5,147 nucleotides of DNA from Candidatus Collierbacteria bacterium RIFOXYD1_FULL_40_9 (GTDB lineage Bacteria; Patescibacteriota; Microgenomatia; UBA1400; MFAQ01): assembly GCA_001776275.1 (NCBI GenBank), contig MFAQ01000038.1, positions 1-5,147 of the forward strand, read 5' to 3'. Within the stretch, counting starts at the first letter, position 1, and every line of letters begins with the position of its first letter. Made by a program: the position numbers and the translations under genes. The notes beneath the pieces were generated by a model that was given only the letters and a program-made list of their open reading frames with translations, made no database searches and was not told the DNA's origin. This document shows, piece by piece, positions 1-4,903 of the stretch.

Positions 1-497
1 TGTCGCAAGGTGGCAGGCATGGAATGGGAACTTTTTGGATTCGTGAGATGGAGGATATTGAAAAGCTAGTTCATGTATTGGAAGGAAGACGAGAAAAAGC
101 AAAGGAGAAGGGTGATAGACAAGTTCCCTTGAGAGGGTTTTTGATACAAGAATATATTAGAAATGACGGTGACTTTCGAGTGATGACGGTAGGCTATAAA
201 TGTATTGGTGGGTTTAAGAGGCAGGTGAAAGAAGAGAAGCTTATTTTGAATAAAAGCCAAGGAAGTTCTGTAGCTGTCAAGGAATTACCTATAGATGTAA
301 TTGGAATTGCAGAGAAGGCTGCTAAAGTGCTGGGGGTCGAGGTGGCAGGTACTGATATTATTCGAGATATTGAGACTGGTAAGGTCTATATAGTAGAGGT
401 AAATGAGGCACCACAGTTTAAGGTTTTTGAGAAGAGGACGAAAATAAATGCCGCTAGAGCAATTTTGGAGTATTGTAAAGAAAAGTTTTCAAAATGA
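1..497 (+). CDS. ATP-grasp (RimK-like) ligase, C-terminal part, 5' truncated by window edge
   Basis: The reading frame is already open at the left edge (first full codon at 3, reading SQGGRHGMGTFWIRE), so the gene starts outside the window and the ATG at 24 is internal. SQGGRHGMG fits the glycine-rich ATP-binding loop of ATP-grasp enzymes. It is followed by FLIQEYI, which supplies the hinge region that holds adenine, then DFRVMTVGYK, and AGTDIIRDIETGKVYIVEVNEAPQF split around the metal-binding Asp and the terminal Glu-x-Asn motif. Family knowledge: such enzymes activate a carboxylate as acylphosphate and join it to an amine (RimK, for example, adds glutamate to ribosomal protein S6). The substrate here is unknown. 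It resembles the next gene in the same motifs (VEVNEAPQFKVFEKR against FEVNRTAQFKWFERS), so the two are probably paralogues. It ends with TGA, 184 nt before the next gene. Confidence 0.85.
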   Translation, partial: SQGGRHGMGTFWIREMEDIEKLVHVLEGRREKAKEKGDRQVPLRGFLIQEYIRNDGDFRVMTVGYKCIGGFKRQVKEEKLILNKSQGSSVAVKELPIDVIGIAEKAAKVLGVEVAGTDIIRDIETGKVYIVEVNEAPQFKVFEKRTKINAARAILEYCKEKFSK

Positions 498-681
498 ATT
501 TTTTAGCATCTCTTCTGAACTTATCTATCGTAAAAACCGAACGCTATTTTGCCTGCGCAAAATCCGTTCTTGCTTGCAGTCAAAAATCCGCCTATGGCGG
601 AACCAGCTTTTTGACTTTGCGCGATATTTTTACTTTTAGACAAGTTCATCGAGATTTATTTAAAAAATTCTCTATTTCGAT
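498..681 (+). repeat. Intergenic stretch with palindromic repeat sequence (nested hairpins)
   Basis: I see no convincing gene here; the short open frames crossing it do not look like real proteins. It contains a perfect 7-bp hairpin at 546-563 (ATTTTGC, 4-nt loop, GCAAAAT). A larger one lies at 579-615: GTCAAAAA pairs with TTTTTGAC, and inside it TCCGCC-TAT-GGCGGA forms a tight hairpin with a 6-nt asymmetry (602-607). An outer pair, GCGCAAA at 555-561 with TTTGCGC at 616-622, could extend the structure. The architecture is that of a REP- or MITE-like palindromic element. The T-run at 608-612 is separated from the inner stem, so it is a poor terminator. A weak promoter for the following gene is possible (TTGACT at 611-616 with TTTAGA at 635-640), but the -10 match is poor. 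Confidence 0.6.
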
Positions 682-1596
682 ATGAAAAAGATTTTAATTT
701 TAACCAGATTTAGGGGGGAATATGAGCCTAAACGCCTTGAGGAGGAGGCTGTGAAGTTTGGCTTTGAAGTAGATAGGGTTAACTATGAGCATGTGCGCCT
801 TGGGGTGAGTAGTATCGGCAAACCTGTAATTGACCTTGGAACCGGAAAGAAAATTTATGAGTATGACTTGGTAATACCTAGGGCTGCTACGAAGCGTGGG
901 GCAGCAAGCATGTTGGGGGTGAAGTCGGTAATTTTGGAATATATTGATAACCTAACTGAAAATAAACCAAAGGTAATAAACGGGGAGAGTTTTAAACTTT
1001 TTCCACTTATGGGAAAGTTGGAACAGGGAGTTCTTTTGGCTCAGGCTGGGCTTCCGGTAATCCCCTTTGCTTCTTTTAATGGTGTTCGAGGATGGAGACG
1101 ATACTTGGAGATACTTAGTAAACGAAAAAAAGAATTTGTACCTGTGATGGTAAAGGCGCGGTTTGGTTCTCATGGCAAAAATGTAAAGCTTGCAGAGAGT
1201 ATTGAGCGATTAGCAAAACTTTCTCAAAAATATAGCGAGGGAGATGTTCTGATACAGCCAGTGCTTACCGTAAGGAGATGGTATAGAGTTTTGGTACTTA
1301 ATGGAGAGATTTTGGGGAAAATGAAACACAGGCAGAAAGACAAGTTTAAAACTGTAGAGATAATTGAGGAAACTCAAAACATTAAGCCAAAGTTTAGTAA
1401 AAGCCAGATGGCAGAACTAGACAAAGTTTGCAGAGAGGCTATGAGAGTCCTCAGGGCTGACTTTGCAGGGTTAGATGTTGCTTGGGATGAGACAACTCAG
1501 CAATGGAGAATATTTGAGGTAAACAGGACAGCACAATTTAAATGGTTTGAGAGAAGTAAGCTGGGAGTAAATGTGGCACAAAGATTGGTGTCTTAG
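682..1596 (+). CDS. ATP-grasp (RimK-like) carboxylate-amine ligase
   Basis: Complete 304-residue protein, a usual length for RimK-type ligases. Residues 1-100 form a pre-ATP-grasp domain starting MKKILILTRF, with YDLVIPRAA at 61-69. VMVKARFGSHGKNV at 155-168 holds the phosphate-binding Lys158 and the glycine-rich loop. VLIQPVL at 189-195 is the adenine hinge. ADFAGLDVAWDE at 259-270 and IFEVNRTAQF at 277-286 hold the likely metal ligands Asp265, Glu279 and Asn281. All key positions are present, so it should be active. By family it would couple ATP hydrolysis to amide bond formation; candidate substrates are a peptide or protein tail, or a small amino-acid conjugate, and nothing in the sequence decides between them. 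It is probably a paralogue of the truncated gene upstream. The ATG at 682 has no Shine-Dalgarno site, but it starts the typical beta strand. The next gene begins 21 nt later. Confidence 0.87.
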   Translation: MKKILILTRFRGEYEPKRLEEEAVKFGFEVDRVNYEHVRLGVSSIGKPVIDLGTGKKIYEYDLVIPRAATKRGAASMLGVKSVILEYIDNLTENKPKVINGESFKLFPLMGKLEQGVLLAQAGLPVIPFASFNGVRGWRRYLEILSKRKKEFVPVMVKARFGSHGKNVKLAESIERLAKLSQKYSEGDVLIQPVLTVRRWYRVLVLNGEILGKMKHRQKDKFKTVEIIEETQNIKPKFSKSQMAELDKVCREAMRVLRADFAGLDVAWDETTQQWRIFEVNRTAQFKWFERSKLGVNVAQRLVS

Positions 1597-1617
1597 CTAT
1601 TGCCTTAGTGATAAAAT

Positions 1618-2043
1618 ATGGGACATATGGAAAACGAAAAACTGTTTGTACCAGTAAAAAGTGAGATTTTTTCGATGACTGTTTTAGATATGATGGGCGA
1701 CCCTGACGATATGGAAACTGGAGAAGTAAAAGTTTCCTTGGGTACTGATGACAGGGTAAGGGTGTTTTCTGGTTTTGCCGCCCCGGAAACATTTTTGGTG
1801 GCTTTGCGTTGTTGGAGTGAGGGAGAGAGCGCTGATAGTGCAGAAACTTGGTTGAGGAATCAGCCAGAGGAGGAACCAGAGGAAAATGAAGAGTTGCCAA
1901 GGTTCCCACTTAGAATAAACGAAAGGTTGGTTGTATGTGAAGCTGACGGTGGTTTTGTCTTTGAGGATGGAACTGGTGTTGAATATAGCTATGAAGATAC
2001 TGTGGCAATAATGAAAAATATAACTGAGTATTTTGAAGACTAA
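1618..2043 (+). CDS. Acidic hypothetical protein between ATP-grasp ligase and mnmA
   Basis: 141 residues (138 if the second in-frame ATG, at 1627, is used). I do not recognise the family. It is strongly acidic, with a Pro-Glu run PEEEPEENEE at residues 83-92 that looks like a flexible linker. The linker joins an N-terminal half (VKSEIFSMTVLDMMGDP...VKVSLGTDDRVRVFSGF, probably beta-rich) to a C-terminal half (LRINERLVVCEADGGFVFEDGTGVEYSYED plus a final helix). There is no signal peptide or membrane segment, so it is likely cytosolic. It lies 21 nt after the ligase and only 3 nt before mnmA, so co-transcription is likely. There is no Shine-Dalgarno site; TAAAAT at 1612-1617 could be a -10 box for a leaderless transcript starting near ATG 1627, but no good -35 is visible. 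Codon use and gene spacing support a real gene. Confidence 0.75.
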   Translation: MGHMENEKLFVPVKSEIFSMTVLDMMGDPDDMETGEVKVSLGTDDRVRVFSGFAAPETFLVALRCWSEGESADSAETWLRNQPEEEPEENEELPRFPLRINERLVVCEADGGFVFEDGTGVEYSYEDTVAIMKNITEYFED

Positions 2044-2046
2044 TTT

Positions 2047-3315
2047 ATGAAAAAAGTGGCTGTTGGGCTTTCTGGAGGTGTGGATAGTGCCGTTTCAGCT
2101 CTTCTCTTAAAAAGAAAGGGTTTTGAGGTGGTTGGGGTTCATCTTTATTGTTGGCCACCAAAAAGTGAAATAGAAAAGGATGGAGTGACGAGAGAAGAGT
2201 GGATAAAGAAGAATGGCTGTAGGGCTGACGAAGACAGGACAAGTGCTCTAAAAGCTGCACTGGAAATCGGGATTCCTTTTAAGGAACTGGATTTTTCGGA
2301 AGAATATAATGATCGTGTTATAAAGTATTTTTACGACGAATATGAAGCCGGAAGGACACCAAACCCAGACGTTCTATGTAACAGTGAAATAAAGTTTGGT
2401 TTATTTTTGGATTGGGCTTTGGAAAATGGATTTGACTATATTGCAACTGGGCATTACGCCCGATTAGTTTCACCTGATCAGCAAAAGTCGTGCTCGCATG
2501 ATCCCACTTTCGCCGGCTCAGAGGGGGTATCTGCGCGCGATTTGCTCGATCAGGTGAAACTATATATACCGAATGATAAGCATAAGGATCAGACATATTT
2601 TTTGTGGAAATTAACCGAGAAGGAATTTAAACATGTAATTTTTCCTTTGGGGGACTTGTTGAAGAGTGAAGTGAGAGAAGTGGCAAAAAAAGCTGGATTG
2701 AGCGTGGCAAATAAGAAAGATAGCCAAGGGATTTGTTTTGTGGGGAATGTGGAAGTGAGTGAGTTTTTAAAAAGAAGGCTTTTGGAAAAACCTGGTGAAG
2801 TGATGGATACGAGTGGAAATGTGATTGGGAAACACAGAGGGGTGGCTTTTTATACTATTGGCGAGCGAGGGGGGTGGACAATGGATCCAAGTGCCCAAAA
2901 ACTCCAGACATCAAGAACTCAAGACGGAGATATAACAAAAATATATTATGTGGTGGATAAAGATGCTTTTGCTAATAGATTGATAGTGGGAGACAAAACT
3001 GAGGTTATGAGTAACAAAATAAGTATAGAAAATATAAGCCTAATCAACCATAGCAAAGACGGAACTTCTGTGATTTTGCAAAAGTTGACAGAGGATAGTG
3101 AGTTATTTGTGAGGATTAGACATGGAGGGGAGATACTAAAAATTCAAAAACTCGAAAAATCAAAAACTTCCTACTTCGCCAAAGCTACGCGGGACAAGCA
3201 AAATAATCATATATCTGTAGAAACTGAGAAAGAGGTGTTTGGGGTGGCGAGTGGACAGAGTGCTGTGTTTTACTCTGGGGCTGGAGAGTGCTTGGGTGGT
3301 GGGGTGATTGTTTGA
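2047..3315 (+). CDS. mnmA: tRNA-specific 2-thiouridylase MnmA, with in-frame inserts
   Basis: MnmA adenylates C2 of the wobble uridine in tRNAs for Lys, Glu and Gln and replaces the oxygen with sulfur, in the cytosol. The PP-loop SGGVDS is at residues 9-14. The two catalytic cysteines are in place: Cys111 in NPDVLCN and Cys230 in DSQGICFVG. Other family signatures are YIATGHYAR (131-139), KDQTYFLW (180-187), PLGDLLKSEVR (200-210), YTIGERGG (269-276), YYVVDKD (300-306) and the C-terminal GQSAVFYSGAGECLGGG (403-419). At 422 residues it is about 60 longer than typical (near 360-370). The excess fits three inserts: residues 140-172, encoded by a long palindrome; about 281-295; and about 366-388, containing SYFAKATRDKQ. 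The frame stays open throughout, so it is probably functional. It starts 3 nt after the previous stop without a Shine-Dalgarno site and ends with tandem TGA TAG. Confidence 0.96.
   Translation: MKKVAVGLSGGVDSAVSALLLKRKGFEVVGVHLYCWPPKSEIEKDGVTREEWIKKNGCRADEDRTSALKAALEIGIPFKELDFSEEYNDRVIKYFYDEYEAGRTPNPDVLCNSEIKFGLFLDWALENGFDYIATGHYARLVSPDQQKSCSHDPTFAGSEGVSARDLLDQVKLYIPNDKHKDQTYFLWKLTEKEFKHVIFPLGDLLKSEVREVAKKAGLSVANKKDSQGICFVGNVEVSEFLKRRLLEKPGEVMDTSGNVIGKHRGVAFYTIGERGGWTMDPSAQKLQTSRTQDGDITKIYYVVDKDAFANRLIVGDKTEVMSNKISIENISLINHSKDGTSVILQKLTEDSELFVRIRHGGEILKIQKLEKSKTSYFAKATRDKQNNHISVETEKEVFGVASGQSAVFYSGAGECLGGGVIV
2465..2562. repeat. 98-bp long palindromic element inserted in frame in mnmA
   Basis: The outer arms are perfect 15-bp inverted repeats: 2465-2479 (TAGTTTCACCTGATC) and 2548-2562 (GATCAGGTGAAACTA). 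After one bulged base (2547), AGCAAA (2480-2485) pairs with TTTGCT (2541-2546). Further pairing follows between 2488-2498 and 2532-2540 with small bulges, and then GATCCC (2500-2505) against GGGTATC (2525-2531). The whole unit therefore folds as a single hairpin around a loop near 2506-2524. It encodes about residues 140-172 of MnmA, between the conserved ATGHYAR and KDQTYFLW blocks, where E. coli MnmA (from memory) has a segment about 23 residues shorter. I infer a MITE- or REP-like element that landed in a surface loop. It encodes no transposase. Confidence 0.85.
3163..3216. repeat. Candidate second in-frame insert in mnmA (SYFAKATRDKQ segment)
   Basis: This stretch encodes roughly KSKTSYFAKATRDKQNNH, residues 371-388, lying between the C-terminal beta-barrel strands ending GEILKIQKLE and EKEVFGVASGQSAVFY. 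E. coli MnmA has only a short turn there. The DNA core, CTTCGCCAAAGCTACGCGGG around 3174-3193, is more GC-rich than its surroundings. It is not a strong palindrome by eye. I have an unverified recollection of similar YFAKA-rDKQ peptides in unrelated Patescibacteria proteins. The boundaries are approximate. Confidence 0.5.
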
Positions 3316-3321
3316 TAGAAT
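3292..3321 (+). promoter_or_regulatory. Candidate promoter for the 3367 gene
   Basis: TTGGGT (3292-3297), an 18-bp spacer and TAGAAT (3316-3321) make a moderate sigma70-type match, overlapping the end of mnmA. It would give a leader of about 40 nt before the ATG at 3367. Read-through from mnmA is equally possible. Confidence 0.35.
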
Positions 3322-3366
3322 ATGGGGTGTAAATTGAAATTCTCAAATTAGAAAAGAGAGGTAATA

Positions 3367-3606
3367 ATGAACTGGCTTGCTTTGAACTTGGTTTTTGTTT
3401 TGATTTATGGGGCTCTTGCAGTGCTTTATCTGGTTACAACTGTTTGTAACTGGATTTTTGTTGACTGTAGAGATTGGAACGTGGAGGAGGGTAAAAATTG
3501 GTGGGAGGATATCAAATTTGCTCTACTTGTCGCTTTTCCAGTTTTGAACTTTGGGATATTGGTTACAACCATTTATTATTGGTATGTGCCTAGAACTAAC
3601 CCGTAG
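3367..3606 (+). CDS. Small two-span membrane protein, unknown function
   Basis: 79 residues, not recognised. It has two hydrophobic segments, about residues 4-32 (starting LALNLVFVLIYGALAV) and 49-73 (starting IKFALLVAFPVLNFGI). They are joined by a polar, Trp-rich loop (DCRDWNVEEGKNWWED, residues 33-48). The acidic loop and lack of positive charge at the N terminus suggest both ends inside and the loop outside, but this is weak. The start is well supported by AGAGAGG at 3355-3361, five bases before the ATG. Together with open frame and composition this makes a real gene likely. It sits 51 nt after mnmA. The next gene is a similar-sized two-span protein, but the sequences are not obviously related. 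Confidence 0.75.
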   Translation: MNWLALNLVFVLIYGALAVLYLVTTVCNWIFVDCRDWNVEEGKNWWEDIKFALLVAFPVLNFGILVTTIYYWYVPRTNP

Positions 3607-3629
3607 TGTGGCGAACAAAAGTACCAATT

Positions 3630-3658
3630 TTGACTTTTTGAGGCTAGTGTGGTATGAT
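3630..3658 (+). promoter_or_regulatory. Strong sigma70-type promoter for the 3694 gene
   Basis: TTGACT (3630-3635), a 17-bp spacer and TATGAT (3653-3658) are each one base from consensus. Transcription would start near 3665, giving a leader of about 29 nt that includes the ribosome binding site at 3680-3685. The next gene therefore has its own start even if read-through occurs. Confidence 0.7.
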
Positions 3659-3693
3659 ATAGGATATTCGCAAGATTAAAAGGAGATAGCGTT

Positions 3694-3912
3694 ATGAACA
3701 GTGGCCGTAAAAAGATTGACTGGGGTGCTTTTCTTCCCCTTGTTTTTTTTGGGATTGTTGTTGGGGGTCTATGTGCAGTTATCCCTGTCAAGGCGGAGGC
3801 TGCAAGCTGGGTATGTTGGCTTGTTTTCTTTGTTGGTTTTTTGGCTAGCGCTTCATTCGCCAATTATTGGGTGAATAAATCAGGGACGGGACACATGAGA
3901 GACTCAGAGTAA
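3694..3912 (+). CDS. Small two-span membrane protein, unknown function
   Basis: 72 residues, not recognised. A positively charged N terminus (NSGRKKIDW) precedes hydrophobic segment 1 (about 11-32, FLPLVFFGIVVGGLCAVIPV). A short turn (KAEAAS) leads to segment 2 (about 38-57, SWVCWLVFFVGFLASASFAN), followed by a polar tail (NKSGTGHMRDSE). The positive-inside rule suggests cytoplasmic ends. AAGGAG at 3680-3685, eight bases before the ATG, is a good Shine-Dalgarno site, and a near-consensus promoter lies just upstream. The gene ends with TAA ten bases before a plus-strand terminator hairpin, so it is a complete monocistronic unit or the last gene of the plus-strand run. Confidence 0.78.
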   Translation: MNSGRKKIDWGAFLPLVFFGIVVGGLCAVIPVKAEAASWVCWLVFFVGFLASASFANYWVNKSGTGHMRDSE

Positions 3913-3922
3913 ATTTTGTTTT

Positions 3923-3949
3923 GGCGAGCCGTAAGGCCCGCCATTTTTG
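3923..3949 (+). terminator. Rho-independent terminator after the 3694 gene
   Basis: GGCGAGCC (3923-3930), a GTAA loop and GGCCCGCC (3935-3942) form an 8-bp GC-rich stem with one A/C mismatch, followed by ATTTTTG. It ends the plus-strand gene series. Confidence 0.8.
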
Positions 3950-3964
3950 TGGCTTATCCACAAA
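3946..3964. other. 7-bp hairpin containing a consensus DnaA box
   Basis: TTTGTGG and CCACAAA are perfect inverted repeats around CTTAT. The right half contains TTATCCACA (3954-3962), a perfect match to the E. coli DnaA box consensus. It sits alone between two terminators, overlapping the T-tract of the first, so origin function is doubtful. Confidence 0.3.
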
Positions 3965-3983
3965 GTGCGGATTGTGAGTGTAC

Positions 3984-4016
3984 AAAAAAAAGACCCCGCG
4001 CAAAGCGCCGGGTCTT
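3984..4016 (-). terminator. Rho-independent terminator of the minus-strand SLOG-like gene
   Basis: Read on the minus strand, AAGACCCGGCGC, a TTT loop and GCGCGGGGTCTT form a 12-bp stem with one G/G mismatch (4016 to 3990), running directly into eight T residues (plus-strand A tract 3984-3991). It is a textbook terminator 6 nt past the stop codon. Confidence 0.93.
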
Positions 4017-4022
4017 GATGGA

Positions 4023-4460
4023 CTATGCCGGTAACTGGTCGAGGTCATATTCGAGGATGGAAACATTGCGCTTTCTTGCTGCTTCGATCTCGCGGAAGCT
4101 TTGTGGACCACCGCCAACACGGACATAAACATGACAAGAAGAAGTGAATTCTTCTGATTCTTCGCCCCATTCATCTCCAATAATAATTACTGTGTTACAT
4201 GGAAACTTGGGGTAGTCATGGGCTTTTTTGCAGGCAATGCCTTCGGTCTGCCAGCCGCGGATAGTGGCGTGAGCATAAGCTAGTGCAGGAATGCCAATAA
4301 ATGTGAGTCCTGAGACGATTACGATTTCCCGATCAGGGAAAATTTTTGCGATTTTGTCAAATGCATCTTCCAAGTATCTATTTGCAAGATCTCGATCGAA
4401 AGGTTTTGAGCTAAAACCCATCACGCCTACACGTATGACTTTGTTGGTTTGGTCGGTCAT
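4023..4460 (-). CDS. SLOG-like Rossmann-fold nucleotide-binding protein
   Basis: 145 residues. VGVMGFSS (11-18) opens the fold as the first strand and turn. It is followed by IVIVSGLTFIGIPALAY (46-62), GWQTEGIACKKA (69-80), VIIIGDEWGEESE (91-103) and RVGGGPQSFRE (114-124). Strand plus glycine turn, then a GG-x-x-S-x-x-E-type motif late in the protein, is the pattern of the SLOG superfamily (relatives of LOG, DprA and YpsA), which binds nucleotides or nucleotide-derived ligands. The specific ligand and any enzyme activity are unknown; the LOG phosphoribohydrolase motif PGGxGTxxE is not intact, so cytokinin-type activity should not be assumed. The start at 4460 is chosen because GGAG lies five bases upstream. 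A longer frame back to 4526 would begin inside the promoter -10 region. It is transcribed away from the rRNA operon and has its own terminator. Confidence 0.8.
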   Translation of the reverse strand: MTDQTNKVIRVGVMGFSSKPFDRDLANRYLEDAFDKIAKIFPDREIVIVSGLTFIGIPALAYAHATIRGWQTEGIACKKAHDYPKFPCNTVIIIGDEWGEESEEFTSSCHVYVRVGGGPQSFREIEAARKRNVSILEYDLDQLPA

Positions 4461-4465
4461 CTTTT

Positions 4466-4470
4466 CTCCA
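4466..4470 (-). promoter_or_regulatory. Shine-Dalgarno site setting the start of the SLOG-like gene
   Basis: On the minus strand TGGAG stands five bases before the ATG at 4460. It favours this start over the upstream in-frame ATG at 4526. Confidence 0.8.
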
Positions 4471-4516
4471 ATTGAAAAGTGGGATTTTGGCCTTGTTTGA
4501 AGCCAATTATGGAGGA

Positions 4517-4545
4517 ATTTTAGCATGTACTAGGTTGGAAGTCAA
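4517..4545 (-). promoter_or_regulatory. Strong extended -10 promoter for the SLOG-like gene
   Basis: On the minus strand TTGACT (4545-4540), a 17-bp spacer and TAAAAT (4522-4517) are preceded by TGC, an extended -10. Transcription would start near 4510, giving about a 50-nt leader. It faces away from the rRNA promoter. Confidence 0.8.
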
Positions 4546-4654
4546 CTGTTATAGGATTTTTTGAGGGCTTGATTCTGGGTTGTCATACTTGCCGGTTTGG
4601 TTGGCTCTGTGAGACAAAGTTGAGGGATGGCTAAGTGAACAAGTCAAATATTGC

Positions 4655-4682
4655 TTGTTTTAGGTGTGGTTTGTGCTAGAAT
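4655..4682 (+). promoter_or_regulatory. Probable rRNA operon promoter
   Basis: TTGTTT (4655-4660), a 16-bp spacer and TAGAAT (4677-4682), with TGC just before the -10 (extended -10), point towards the 16S gene. The start would be near 4689, about 215 nt before the 16S 5' end. The stretch 4546-4654 upstream holds nothing else I can identify. Confidence 0.6.
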
Positions 4683-4689
4683 AGTTGTA

Positions 4690-4903
4690 TTCCATTACTT
4701 TAGTGGATTGAGTTTTTGAACGTCTATTGTGTGCGGGAGTTAAAAATGACTCTTGCGAAGCTAATTGGTGGCTGTTAGAATACTCAAGTTCCTTTAAAAA
4801 ATATGCAGCAAAATAATTGAGCTGATTTCAATTATTTCTATTTTTATACTTAAATTTGTCATTTAAGAAGTGGTGAGAGTGACTTAATATACTCAAGTAA
4901 TTT
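4690..4903 (+). other. Structured 16S rRNA leader
   Basis: No gene is present. Four local hairpins can be drawn: 4691-4707 (TCCATTA/TAGTGGA, one G-U); 4733-4756 (GCGGGAGT/ACTCTTGC, two G-U); 4811-4837 (AAATAATTGA/TCAATTATTT, perfect 10 bp); and 4849-4867 (CTTAAAT/ATTTAAG, perfect 7 bp). GTTCCTTTAAAAAAT at 4788-4802 resembles the boxA antitermination element of Bacillus-type rRNA leaders. ATACTCAAGT occurs twice (4780-4789 and 4889-4898), framing the two AT-rich hairpins. The segment just upstream of 16S would normally pair with sequence beyond the 16S 3' end for RNase III processing, but that partner is outside the window. Confidence 0.55.

Noticed and set aside
579..615. Rho-independent terminator after the first ligase gene
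   Set aside because: The inner GC stem is followed by six other bases before a five-T run that itself pairs with the A-run, so it fits a palindromic repeat better than a terminator.
448..685. Two open frames of 63 codons spanning the 498-681 gap
   Set aside because: They overlap the end of the ligase gene and the palindromes, have no ribosome binding site, and their translations are Cys/Arg/Ser-rich without family-like features.
1538..1909. Antisense open frame of 123 codons opposite the acidic protein
   Set aside because: Pro/Leu/Lys-rich low-quality translation, overlapping two plus-strand genes, no ribosome binding site; typical shadow.
2318..2596. Antisense open frame of 92 codons across the mnmA palindrome, considered as a transposase remnant
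   Set aside because: No transposase motif; it is the shadow of mnmA, and a 98-bp element is too short to encode one.
1..3315. Reassigned UGA codon (Gracilibacteria/SR1 glycine code)
   Set aside because: No in-frame TGA interrupts about a thousand codons, glycine uses GGN, and TGA ends the first ligase and mnmA at sensible positions.
4466..4514. Hairpin hiding the Shine-Dalgarno site of the SLOG-like gene (CTCCAATTG at 4466-4474 against CAATT-AT-GGAG at 4504-4514)
   Set aside because: The predicted transcript starts near 4510, so much of the GGAG-complement arm would not be in the RNA; only a short pairing remains.
4461..4526. 22-residue N-terminal extension of the SLOG-like protein from ATG 4526
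   Set aside because: It begins upstream of the expected transcript start, inside the promoter region (-10 at 4517-4522), and the ATG at 4460 has a proper Shine-Dalgarno site and begins right before the first beta strand.
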